From Bradyrhizobium sp. ORS 278 (GTDB lineage Bacteria > Pseudomonadota > Alphaproteobacteria > Rhizobiales > Xanthobacteraceae): a stretch of 64,000 bases of DNA. Position 1 is the first letter of the stretch, and every line of letters starts with the position of its first letter. The position numbers were made by a program, and so were the translations under genes. The stretch lies in contig NC_009445.1 in the NCBI RefSeq assembly GCF_000026145.1, forward strand, positions 6,819,001-6,883,000. Direction: 5' to 3'. This document shows positions 1 to 7,770 of this stretch, in pieces. Under the pieces are notes generated by a model. That model had not been told where the DNA came from. It searched no databases and saw only the letters and a list, made by a program, of their open reading frames with translations.

Positions 1-93
1 GGCAATGGGGACCACCGGCGAGAACACGAAGGCGACGTAGGAGCGCCCGCGCAGACGAATTACAGGACGCACCGTTTCAGCGCTGGCACTCAT
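1..93 (-). CDS. minC: Septum-site determining protein MinC, N-terminal fragment (cut by window edge)
   Basis: Only the first 31 codons lie in the window; the gene continues past position 1. The ATG is at 93 on the minus strand. The visible protein contains IRLRGRSYVAFVF followed by a Pro-rich turn, which resembles the start of the MinC N-domain (hydrophobic strand, then a turn before a DW motif). MinC inhibits FtsZ polymerisation away from midcell and usually heads a minCDE operon. A consensus CtrA box on the coding strand 53 nt upstream supports the call, because CtrA is reported to control the min genes in Sinorhizobium. With so little sequence another protein sharing this short motif cannot be excluded. 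Confidence 0.5.
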   Translation of the reverse strand, partial: MSASAETVRPVIRLRGRSYVAFVFSPVVPIA

Positions 94-145
94 GACCATC
101 CGACCCAACCCTTCTTAGCGATTGGTTAACTGTCGGCGCCAGATG

Positions 146-161
146 GTTAACGGATGGTTAA
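146..161 (-). promoter_or_regulatory. CtrA binding site upstream of minC-like gene
   Basis: Read on the minus strand the site is TTAACCATCCGTTAAC, an exact match to the CtrA consensus TTAA-N7-TTAAC. It holds two TTAACC half-sites, and a further half-site lies at 123-130. It ends 53 nt before the minC-like start codon, a usual position for promoter control. CtrA is the master cell-cycle response regulator of alphaproteobacteria. The match is seen directly; binding is inferred. Confidence 0.7.
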
Positions 162-246
162 ATCGACGCTAAGCCGCTCGAAAATCGACAGCGGCGCGCC
201 CGACATGCTTCGATGATGATCGAATCGAGGCGGAAACTTGGCGTGA

Positions 247-294
247 ATGAGACACAAATCATGAGCATCTGCGTCAAGACTCATTGTGCCTCAT
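247..294. repeat. Imperfect inverted repeat in intergenic region
   Basis: ATGAGACACAA (247-257) and TTGTGCCTCAT (284-294) are inverted copies with 10 of 11 positions matching, separated by 26 nt. The spacing is long for one operator and suggests either two sites of a DNA-binding protein or a long-loop stem. It lies 320 nt upstream of the gene at 618. No regulator is assigned. Confidence 0.3.
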
Positions 295-617
295 TTCGAT
301 CACATCATGATGATAACTTTAACGTACATATAATGCGGAGCTGACGGGTTTAAGCGGTTCCGAACAATTGACACTCGTCAGGGGGCGGGGCATGGCTTCA
401 AAGGCGGCGTCAAAGGCACGATCAAAGTGCCACGGCGCCCGGCAGGAAGGGACCTTCGACGTGCGATCGCTGATCGGCGCGAAACGCCTGATTCTGCAAG
501 TGATTCCATGTGAACTGAAGTGGCAGAACCGCTCCCGTCTCTCGTTTGAAACTAGCTCTCATACGACCGTGACAGAAGCGAACAGTTGACCGGAATCGAG
601 CGTCAGAGGAGTAGCGT

Positions 618-1259
618 ATGAGTTCGTTGAGTGAACAGAATCCGATGAACCCGCAGGACCCGCTGCACTATGCACCGCGGTGGCTGCGTGAGCGTCCGGA
701 AGCCGCGCGTCTATCTCTCGTCGGTGACTCCACCAAGGCAGCGGAGGCGGCCGAGCGTCCCGCTTCGGGACAGCAAGCCCCCCTCGATGCTCGCCTGGAG
801 ACCGCCGTGTTTGAGTCCCTCCGCCAGTCGCTGAACCCGCAGGTCATGGGCGAGCCGCCCGGATTCCAGCGTGACCGTGATCGCCGCTCGGTCGCGTTCA
901 AGATCGCCGGCCGTTTCGCGGCCGCCACCGGTGTCGCCGCCGTGGTCGCGCTGTTCTTCGTCAATATCGTCCCGGTGTGGCGCCAGCCCGATGCGAGCTC
1001 GTCTTTCGTGGCCGCCGTCCAGTCGATGAAGACGGTGCCGCCGGTCGCGGCCGACGCTCAGGACGCCAAGGCCGACCAGACCAGCTCGCTGCCGGAGCGC
1101 GCCGAGCCGCAGGCTCCGGCGCTGTCGCAGTTCAAGTCGCTGCTCGCCGATGCCCCGGCACCGGAGCCGGCAGCTGACACCGACACTCCCGATAAGCCGA
1201 TGCTGCAGCAGTTCATGCAGTGGAACCAGAAGACGGGTCAGATGGAGCGGGTTCGCTAA
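618..1259 (+). CDS. Hypothetical single-pass membrane protein
   Basis: This 213-residue protein has a good ribosome binding site (AGAGGAG, about 6 nt before ATG). Residues 1-95 are polar and presumably cytoplasmic. A single hydrophobic segment around residues 98-118 (AAATGVAAVVALFFVNIVPV) is preceded by basic residues. The remaining ~95 residues are rich in Ala, Pro, Asp and Glu and would lie in the periplasm with an N-in orientation. It ends 42 nt before the first of three paralogous binding-protein genes on the same strand, so it may be the first gene of that unit. I do not recognise the family. The topology suggests an anchor or accessory protein, but nothing in the sequence gives a function. 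Confidence 0.75.
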   Translation: MSSLSEQNPMNPQDPLHYAPRWLRERPEAARLSLVGDSTKAAEAAERPASGQQAPLDARLETAVFESLRQSLNPQVMGEPPGFQRDRDRRSVAFKIAGRFAAATGVAAVVALFFVNIVPVWRQPDASSSFVAAVQSMKTVPPVAADAQDAKADQTSSLPERAEPQAPALSQFKSLLADAPAPEPAADTDTPDKPMLQQFMQWNQKTGQMERVR

Positions 1260-1301
1260 TCCGCCTCGACTGAGCCGACGTCCAACATCTTCAAGGCGAT
1301 T

Positions 1302-2933
1302 ATGATCGACGTCCTACCGCAGAAAGCGGCAGCACGCGGTTCGCTAGCTCACGCCCGTATCGCAGCCGTGCTGCTCGGGACCATCGTGGCCAGCGGAGCC
1401 TTCGGCATGTCCGGGGTGGCCGATGCCGCGCCCGGCGAGGCCGTGAGCGTGGCGCGCCAGCTCGGCAGCCGTGTCGGCCCGATCATCGGCTCGGCACTCG
1501 CATGCCGTGACATCGCCCGCCCGCGCATCCAGGCGATCATCGAGAAGTTTCAGCTCGTCATCCGCGAGGCCGCGACCAGCGAGGCCGACCGTGACGAATT
1601 GACCCGCCTGCTCGACCGCTACGTGGCCGACGGCCGCAGCCTGGTGACGTCAGGCCGCATGGATTGCCGCAGCGCCGACCGCCAGCTTGCCGATCTCGAA
1701 CAGTCGATCGCAGCACCACCCGCCGCCCGATCCAACCTTCCGGCCGTGACGCTCGCGCCGCCGAGCGCCGTTGCCGCGACGATGCCCGCGCAGGTCCTGC
1801 CGCCCGCGGTCGAGACCCGTGGCGTCACGCAGAACGACATCAAGTTCGGCATGGTGATCCCGTTCGGCGGCCCGGTGAAGGAGAGCGGCCGGCAGCTGAG
1901 GATCGGCGTCGAGGCCGCCTTCAACCGCGTCAACGAGGCCGGCGGGATCAATGGTCGCGTGCTGAAGCTCGTGACCGCCGACGACGGCTATGACCCGTCG
2001 CGCACGCTCGATGCGATGAAGCAGCTCTACGAGAAGGAGCAGGTCTTCGGCTTCATCTGCAATTTCGGCTCGGCCACAGCCGCCGTCGCGATCCCCTACG
2101 CGCTGGAGCGCCGCGCGCTGTTCTTCGCGCCCTACACCGGTGCCAATGTCGGACGCCACGATCCGCCGGACCGCTACGTCTTCAACTACCGGCCGAGCTA
2201 TGCCGAGGAGACCGACGCGCTGGTCCGCTACCTCGTCAAGGTCCGCAAGCTGCAGCCGCGCCAGATCGTCGTGTTCGCCCAGAACGACGCATTCGGCGAT
2301 GCAGGCTTCGCCGGCGTCGCCAAGGCCTTTCGCACGCTCGGCGCCAACGAAAGCACGATCGTGCGCGTCAACTATCCGCGCAACAGCATCGACGTCGACG
2401 ACGCCATCAGCCAGCTCAGGCTGCTGAAGACGCCGGTCCGCGCCGTGATCATGCTGGCCACCACCCGCGCCGCCGCCAAATTCATTGAGAAGGCGCGCGA
2501 CGTCTTCCCAGGTGCGGTGTTCGCCAATATTTCGGCCGTCGGCGGCTCCGCGCTCGCGAGCGAGCTCATGCTGCTCGGCCCGCGCTATACCGAGAACGTC
2601 ATCGTCACCCAGACGGTGCCGGGGGTTTCCGGCTACTCCAGCCTGGTGCTGGACTACAAGAACGCTTTGGCAAAATACTTCCCGGGCGAGGCCCCGGACT
2701 ACATGTCGCTCGAGGGCTACATCTCGGCCAGCGTGCTGATCGAGGGTCTGAAGCGCGCTGGCCGCAGCTTCGACACCGAGCAGCTGGTCGAGACCTTGGA
2801 GACCATGCGCGATCTCGATCTCGGGCTCGGTGTCCGGCTCGGCTTCGGCCGCTCCGAGCACCAGGCCTCGCACAAGATCTGGGGCACTGCGCTGGACGAA
2901 AGCGGCAACTACCAACCGATCGAGCTTGACTAG
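1302..2933 (+). CDS. ABC-type periplasmic binding protein with two-Cys N-terminal domain (paralogue 1)
   Basis: This protein of 543 residues has a signal peptide of about 43 residues (cleavage near ADA-AP). Residues ~47-136 form a helical domain beginning RQLGSRVGPI, with Cys68 and Cys122 and a closing RQLADLEQS motif. A Pro/Ala-rich linker spans ~137-172. From ~174 a type I periplasmic binding fold (branched-chain amino acid/urea class) follows, with GGINGR and ADDGYDPSRTLDAMKQLYE motifs, ending in a conserved FGRSEHQASHKIWGTALDE block. Typical members of the class run 370-420 residues, so the N-terminal domain explains the extra length. It is the first of three adjacent paralogues; no permease or ATPase gene is nearby. 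The ligand is unknown. Confidence 0.85.
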   Translation: MIDVLPQKAAARGSLAHARIAAVLLGTIVASGAFGMSGVADAAPGEAVSVARQLGSRVGPIIGSALACRDIARPRIQAIIEKFQLVIREAATSEADRDELTRLLDRYVADGRSLVTSGRMDCRSADRQLADLEQSIAAPPAARSNLPAVTLAPPSAVAATMPAQVLPPAVETRGVTQNDIKFGMVIPFGGPVKESGRQLRIGVEAAFNRVNEAGGINGRVLKLVTADDGYDPSRTLDAMKQLYEKEQVFGFICNFGSATAAVAIPYALERRALFFAPYTGANVGRHDPPDRYVFNYRPSYAEETDALVRYLVKVRKLQPRQIVVFAQNDAFGDAGFAGVAKAFRTLGANESTIVRVNYPRNSIDVDDAISQLRLLKTPVRAVIMLATTRAAAKFIEKARDVFPGAVFANISAVGGSALASELMLLGPRYTENVIVTQTVPGVSGYSSLVLDYKNALAKYFPGEAPDYMSLEGYISASVLIEGLKRAGRSFDTEQLVETLETMRDLDLGLGVRLGFGRSEHQASHKIWGTALDESGNYQPIELD

Positions 2934-3071
2934 GATACCGCTGGCCGACAACCAGCCCCTACTACCACGACAAAACAGCGACAGAGAAACCCGACATTAA
3001 TTCGAAATGCCACGAATAGCAGAGCGGTGAGGATTAGCAGCAGCTCTCAGAGCCAACGGATAGATAGTACG

Positions 3072-4595
3072 ATGACCGTTCATTGGTCCGCGTTGATCAT
3101 CGGAAGCCTGTTTTCGGCTTCCATCAGCCCCGCCTTCGCGGCGGCAACCGACGCCGTGAGGGAGCTCGCGGGCCGGGTTGGACCGATTGTGGGACAGGCC
3201 TCGGCCTGCCCGGACATCGCGCAAGGGCGCGTGCAGACCATCGTCGACAAATTCCGCGAGGCCATCCGCCAGTCCTCCGGCAACGACAACGAGCGCGATC
3301 AGCTGACGCGCACGTTCAACGGCTTCATTGCGGAAGGCCGTAGTCGCACGGGGTCCGCGCCGGGCAATTGCGCAGCCGCCGAGCGGCAGCTCACGGATCT
3401 GGAGAGTTCGCTCAACCCGCCGGCCGGCGCAAGCCCGGTGCCGAGGTCCGAAACGACGACCGGCGCGGCAACGACGGGGCCTGTGCGCGGCGTGACCGAT
3501 CGCGAAATCCGCTTCGGAATGGTGCTGCCGTTCTCCGGGATCCGCAAGGAGACCGGACGGCAGATGCGACAGGGCATCGAGATCGCATTCGCGCGCGCCA
3601 ACGACGCGGGCGGCATCAATGGGCGCACGCTGCGGCTCGTCGCGGCTGATGACGGCTATGATCCAAGCCGGACGCTCGCGGCGATGACGCAGCTCTATGA
3701 CAAGGAGCAGGTGTTCGGCTTCATCGGCAATATCGGCACGGCGAACTCCGAAGTCGCGATCCCTTACGCGCTGGAGCGCCGGACGCTGTATTTCGCTCCC
3801 AACTCCGGCGCGGCGGTCGTCCGCCGCGATCCCCCTGATCGCTACGTCTTCAACTATCGCGCCAGCTACGCCGAGGAGACGGCCGCGCTAGTGCGCTATC
3901 TCGTCAAGCTGAAGCGCATTCCGCCGAAGCAGATTGCCGTCCTCACGCAGCAGGACGCGTTCGGCGACGACGGCTATTCCGGTGTCGCCAAGGCCTATCG
4001 TCAACTGAACATCAGCGATCCCGTGACGCGGTTCTCCTATCCGCGTGCGACCATGGACGTTGATGACGCGGTCAACCAGGTGAAGGCGCACAAGCCGGGA
4101 CTGAAGGCGATCATCATGGTGGCGACGGACCGCGCAGCCGCCAAGTTCATCGAGAAGACGCGCGATACCGTGCCGGGATTGATCTACGCCAACGTCTCCG
4201 CCGTCGGGTCGACCTCGCTTGCGACCGAGCTGAAGCTGCTCGGGCCGCGCTTCACCAACGGCGTCATCGTGACGCAAGGCGTTCCGGCCGTTTCGGGCTA
4301 TTCAAGCCTCGTGCTCGACTACAAGAATGCCCTGGCGAAATATGCAGCAGGCGAGGCGCCGGACTACACATCCTTGGAAGGCTACATCGCGGCGACGATC
4401 CTGGTGCAGGCGCTGAAGCAGACCAGCCCGCTCGACACCGAGCGACTTGTCGACACCCTGGAGTCGATGCGCAGCCTCGATCTCGGCCTCGGCACTCAGC
4501 TCGCTTTTGGACGCGCAGAGCATCAGGCATCGCACAAGATCTGGGGCACCGCGCTCGACGAGAACGGCACGTATCAGGCGATCGAACTGGAATAG
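3072..4595 (+). CDS. ABC-type periplasmic binding protein with two-Cys N-terminal domain (paralogue 2)
   Basis: The ATG at 3072 is chosen over an upstream GTG at 3027 because it gives a clean signal peptide (MTVHWSALIIGSLFSASI, cleavage after AFA near residue 23). The protein has 507 residues. The N-terminal domain repeats paralogue 1 (LAGRVGPIVG, Cys46, Cys100, RQLTDLESS), then a Ser/Thr/Pro linker, then the type I binding fold from about residue 140 with GGINGR and ADDGYDPSRTL. The C-terminal FGRAEHQASHKIWGTALDE block is retained. It lies 138 nt after paralogue 1 on the same strand. The domain order is identical in all three proteins, which points to duplication of the whole gene. Confidence 0.85.
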   Translation: MTVHWSALIIGSLFSASISPAFAAATDAVRELAGRVGPIVGQASACPDIAQGRVQTIVDKFREAIRQSSGNDNERDQLTRTFNGFIAEGRSRTGSAPGNCAAAERQLTDLESSLNPPAGASPVPRSETTTGAATTGPVRGVTDREIRFGMVLPFSGIRKETGRQMRQGIEIAFARANDAGGINGRTLRLVAADDGYDPSRTLAAMTQLYDKEQVFGFIGNIGTANSEVAIPYALERRTLYFAPNSGAAVVRRDPPDRYVFNYRASYAEETAALVRYLVKLKRIPPKQIAVLTQQDAFGDDGYSGVAKAYRQLNISDPVTRFSYPRATMDVDDAVNQVKAHKPGLKAIIMVATDRAAAKFIEKTRDTVPGLIYANVSAVGSTSLATELKLLGPRFTNGVIVTQGVPAVSGYSSLVLDYKNALAKYAAGEAPDYTSLEGYIAATILVQALKQTSPLDTERLVDTLESMRSLDLGLGTQLAFGRAEHQASHKIWGTALDENGTYQAIELE

Positions 4596-4650
4596 ACTAA
4601 AGTTTGAGGGGAAACGAACTGGTTGTAGGAGACGTCTTAGCTGGTTCTAA

Positions 4651-4696
4651 AGCATGATCGGAAAAAGGCGTGCCTGGTTACCGAAATGGTCATGCT
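4651..4696. repeat. Small palindromic intergenic element (AGCATGATCGG type)
   Basis: The arms AGCATGATCGG (4651-4661) and CCGAAATGGTCATGCT (4681-4696) are imperfect inverted copies around a short centre. The motif resembles a dispersed Bradyrhizobium/Rhodopseudomonas element that I recall as AAGCATGAT..ATCATGCTT. It lies between paralogues 2 and 3 and contains an upstream ATG at 4686 that is in frame with paralogue 3; this is one reason to prefer the later start. Confidence 0.55.
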
Positions 4697-4811
4697 CTTA
4701 GGAAAAGCTGGTCTGTGCATGATGACGGTCTTAGGTCTAATCCGTCGCAGACACAGAGCGTCAAATCACCAGGCGGAAGACCTGGATGGGGTCCATAGTG
4801 GGATAGTGGCA

Positions 4812-6383
4812 ATGAGCTTTCGTTCTAGCGTGTTCTTGGTTGCGGCATTGCTCGCAACGCCCGCCAGCGCGGCGGGCACCAATGCGGATGTGGTGCGTAA
4901 TCTTGCGAGCCGGGTTGGGCCGATCGTGGGAGCAGCATCCGCCTGTCAGGCGATCGACCAGGGCCGCGTTCAGGCCATTGTCGACAAGTTTCGCGAGGTG
5001 ATCCGGGAGGCCTCCACGGGCGGCTCGGATCGCGACGAGCTGACGCGCGTGTTCAACGGCTACGTGGCCGACGGGCGCAACCGCGTCGGTGCGGCACAGA
5101 CCGACTGCAACACGGCGGGTCGCCAGCTCGCCGAACTGGAGCGCTCGCTCGGTCAGACCGCACCCAGCCAGGCGGCCACCAGCCTCGCCGGCGTGATCGC
5201 GCCGTCCGCGGCCGTTGCCGCGACGGCGCCGACCGTGACGCTGCCGCCGCCCACCGCGAGCAACGTCCAGGGCGTCACCCAGAACGAGATCCGCTTCGGC
5301 ATTGCCGGTCCGTTCTCGGGCGCGTCCAAGGAGCTCGGACGGCAGATGAAGATGGGCATCGAGGCCGCCTTCAACCGCGCCAACGACAGCGGCGGCATCA
5401 ATGGACGCTCGCTGCGCCTGTTCTCGGCCGACGACGGCTACGAGCCGTCGCGTACGCTCGACGCGATGAAGCAGCTCTACGAGAAGGACAAGGTGTTCGG
5501 CTTCGTCGGCAATGTCGGCACGCCGACCTCGGCGGTGGCGATGCCCTACGCGCTGCAGCGCCGGGTGCTGTTCTACGGCGCCTTCACCGGCGCCAACATC
5601 CTGCGCAACGATCCGCCGGATCGCTACGTCTTCAACTACCGCGCCAGCTACGCGGAAGAAACCGACACGGTCGTGCGCTATCTCGTGAAGCTGCGTCGCC
5701 TGCAGCCGCGCGACATCGCCGTGTTCGCCCAGCAGGACTCCTATGGCGATGCCGGCTTCTCCGGCGTGGCCAAGGCGTTCCGCTCGCTTGGGCTGGCCGA
5801 CACCTCGATCGTCCGCTTCAACTACAAGCGCAACACTGTCGACGTGGACGAGGCTGTCAACCAGCTGCGCGCCATGAAGAACCCGCCGAAGGCGATCGTC
5901 ATGGTGGCGACCTACCGGGCGGCCGCGAAGTTCATCGAGAAGACGCGCGACCTGTACCCGAACATGATCTACACCAACGTGTCCTTCGTGGGCTCGACAG
6001 AGCTGTCGGACGAGCTGATGCTGCTCGGCCCGCGCTACGCCAACGGCGTGATCGTCACCCAGGTGGTGCCGGCGGTCGGCGGCTATTCGAGCGCCGTGCT
6101 CGAGTACAAGAGCGCGCTGGAGAAGTACTTCCCCGGCGAGGCACCGTCCTACGTCTCGTTCGAGGGCTACGTCTCGGCCAACGTGCTCGTCCAGGCGCTC
6201 CGCAAGGTCGGCCCGCAGCTCGACACCGAGGCGCTGATCGACACGCTGGAGAACATGCAGAGCGTCGATCTCGGCCTTGGCGCCAAGCTCGGCTTCGGCC
6301 GCGCCGAGCACCAGGCCTCGCACAAGATCTGGGGCACCGCGCTCGACGAGCGCGGCAAGTTCCAGGCGATCGAGCTGGAATAG
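4812..6383 (+). CDS. ABC-type periplasmic binding protein with two-Cys N-terminal domain (paralogue 3)
   Basis: The ATG at 4812 gives 523 residues and a typical signal peptide (MSFRSSVFLVAALLATPASA, cleavage after residue 20-21). An in-frame ATG at 4686 would add 42 residues with no leader character and lies in a repeat element. The N-terminal domain has LASRVGPIVG, Cys45, Cys99 and RQLAELERS. A Pro/Ala linker then leads to the type I binding fold with GGINGR, ADDGYEPSRTLDAMKQLYE and the FGRAEHQASHKIWGTALDE end block. A strong terminator at 6415 closes the unit. The ligand could be an amide, amino acid or aromatic acid, as in related families; the sequence does not decide. Confidence 0.85.
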   Translation: MSFRSSVFLVAALLATPASAAGTNADVVRNLASRVGPIVGAASACQAIDQGRVQAIVDKFREVIREASTGGSDRDELTRVFNGYVADGRNRVGAAQTDCNTAGRQLAELERSLGQTAPSQAATSLAGVIAPSAAVAATAPTVTLPPPTASNVQGVTQNEIRFGIAGPFSGASKELGRQMKMGIEAAFNRANDSGGINGRSLRLFSADDGYEPSRTLDAMKQLYEKDKVFGFVGNVGTPTSAVAMPYALQRRVLFYGAFTGANILRNDPPDRYVFNYRASYAEETDTVVRYLVKLRRLQPRDIAVFAQQDSYGDAGFSGVAKAFRSLGLADTSIVRFNYKRNTVDVDEAVNQLRAMKNPPKAIVMVATYRAAAKFIEKTRDLYPNMIYTNVSFVGSTELSDELMLLGPRYANGVIVTQVVPAVGGYSSAVLEYKSALEKYFPGEAPSYVSFEGYVSANVLVQALRKVGPQLDTEALIDTLENMQSVDLGLGAKLGFGRAEHQASHKIWGTALDERGKFQAIELE

Positions 6384-6414
6384 CTTTCCACCCGACTTGA
6401 TTGTTCGACCGATG

Positions 6415-6445
6415 GACGCGGCAGCCTGAGGCTGCCGCGTCTTTC
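6415..6445 (+). terminator. Rho-independent terminator of the binding-protein unit
   Basis: A perfect 12-bp stem (GACGCGGCAGCC at 6415-6426, its complement at 6430-6441) with a TGA loop is followed by TTTC. It begins 31 nt after the stop codon of paralogue 3. It marks the end of the transcription unit. Confidence 0.85.
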
Positions 6446-6516
6446 ATTTCGGCCGGGATGCTCACATCGAATTGCAGCGTCGATCGGATAGTGAGTCGAT
6501 CGCGGCGCTCTGCTGC

Positions 6517-6624
6517 GTCATTCCGGGGCGTGCGCGGCACGAGCCCGGAATCCACGTCACGGCGGACTACGCGGCCCGATGGATTCCGGGCTCGCCGCGC
6601 TGGCGCGCATCGCCCCGGAATGAC
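6517..6624. repeat. Palindromic repeat, GTCATTCCGGGGC family (full copy)
   Basis: The element starts GTCATTCCGGGGCG and ends CGCCCCGGAATGAC, with inner arms GAGCCCGGAATCCA and TGGATTCCGGGCTC. Its RNA would fold into a long branched hairpin. It lies between the convergent ends of the binding-protein unit and the nitronate monooxygenase-like gene. A second full copy is at 54237-54387 and a half copy at 36678-36717. Confidence 0.85.
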
Positions 6625-6651
6625 ACCGGAAATCGAGGCGGCGACTCCCCC

Positions 6652-7620
6652 TCACAGCGGCGGATCGATTGCCTCGTCGTATTCCTTCTTGAAGCGCGCG
6701 ATCAGCTCGGCGGCGGGCACGACCTCCTTGATGGCGCCGATGCCCTGGCCGGAGCCCCAGATCTCCTTCCACGCCTTCGGCTTGGCGCGCTCGCCCGAGG
6801 CGTCGGTGCCGAAGCTCATCTTCGACGGGTCCGACGTCGGCAGATTGTCGGGGTCGAGTCCGGCGTTGACGATCGACGGCTTCAGGTAGTTGCCGTGCAC
6901 GCCGGTGAACAGGTTCGAGTAGACGATGTCGTCGGCGCCCGACTTGGTGATCATGTCCTTGTAGGCCTCAACGGCATTCGCCTCCTTGGTGGCGATGAAG
7001 GCCGAGCCGATATAGGCGAAATCGGCGCCGAGCACGCGCGCGGCGCGGATGGCGCGGCCATTGGCGATCGCGCCCGACAGCGCGATCGGGCCGTCGAACC
7101 AGCTGCGCGTCTCCGACACGAAGGCGAATGGCGAGATCGTGCCGGCATGGCCGCCGGCGCCGGCCGCGACCAGGATCAGGCCGTCGGCGCCCTTCTCGAT
7201 CGCCTTGTGGGCGAAGAACTGGTTGATGACGTCGTGGAAAACGATGCCGCCCCAGCGATGCGCCGCCTGGTTCAGCTCCTCGCGCGCGCCGAGCGAGGTG
7301 ATCATCATCGGCACCTTGTGCTTCTCGCACAGCGCCAGGTCCTGCTCGAGGCGGTTGTTGGAGCGATGCACGATCTGGTTGACCGCGAACGGCGCAGACG
7401 GACGCTCCGGATGCGCGCGGTCATAGGCCGCAAGCTCCTCGGTAATGCGCGCCAGCCATTCGTCCAGCAGCGCGGCTGGCCGCGCGTTGAGCGCCGGAAA
7501 CGAGCCCACGATGCCGGCCTTGCATTGCGCGATGACGAGATCGGGCACGGAGATGATGAACAGCGGCGAGCCGATCACCGGGATCGACAGACGCCCCTTG
7601 AACAAGGCGGGCATGGACAT
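6652..7620 (-). CDS. Nitronate monooxygenase family protein (FMN-dependent, 2-nitropropane dioxygenase type)
   Basis: The start at 7620 is chosen for the AGAGGA site about 10 nt upstream and because homologues begin near this Met; the protein has 322 residues. It has the family's TIM-barrel features: LSIPVIGSPLFIIS near the N-terminus, the GIVGSFPALN loop near residue 37-45, and the GADGLILVAAGAGGHAG segment with His158 at the flavin site. Members oxidise alkyl nitronates with O2; others in the superfamily are enoyl reductases, so the substrate is open. The gene stands alone between a palindromic repeat and an unrelated secreted-protein gene. Confidence 0.85.
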   Translation of the reverse strand: MSMPALFKGRLSIPVIGSPLFIISVPDLVIAQCKAGIVGSFPALNARPAALLDEWLARITEELAAYDRAHPERPSAPFAVNQIVHRSNNRLEQDLALCEKHKVPMMITSLGAREELNQAAHRWGGIVFHDVINQFFAHKAIEKGADGLILVAAGAGGHAGTISPFAFVSETRSWFDGPIALSGAIANGRAIRAARVLGADFAYIGSAFIATKEANAVEAYKDMITKSGADDIVYSNLFTGVHGNYLKPSIVNAGLDPDNLPTSDPSKMSFGTDASGERAKPKAWKEIWGSGQGIGAIKEVVPAAELIARFKKEYDEAIDPPL

Positions 7621-7770
7621 GGATGGGAATTCCTCTTGGTGAAATGCGGTGATGCTCGTTGCGCGCAAGCATGCCCGACATCATGCCGTCATGGCAATTC
7701 GCTCGCAGAGGGACCGGAAAAGCCCGTGGGGGGTCTTGCGTTGAGGCGCTGGAGGAGCGCCGCCGGTGCC

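Larger units (their letters stand above)
94..617. other. Long intergenic region between the minC-like gene and the one-TM protein gene
   Basis: This 524-base region is more AT-rich than its surroundings and holds no convincing gene. It contains three TGGTTAA motifs at 123-161 (see the CtrA box) and an imperfect inverted repeat at 247-294. A possible minus-10 (TATAAT, 329-334) has no matching minus-35. A 73-codon reading frame at 368-589 starts with TTG, lacks a ribosome binding site and has no recognisable domain, so it is not called. Confidence 0.6.

Noticed and set aside
368..589. Open frame of 73 codons starting with TTG in the long intergenic region
   Set aside because: No ribosome binding site, no recognisable domain, and a composition unlike a real protein.
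1650..2951. 433-codon open frame opposite the first binding-protein gene
   Set aside because: It mirrors a clear gene; the sequence is His/Asp/Arg-rich antisense of high-GC coding DNA with no domain.
4761..6323. 520-codon open frame opposite the third binding-protein gene
   Set aside because: Antisense shadow with the same skewed composition.
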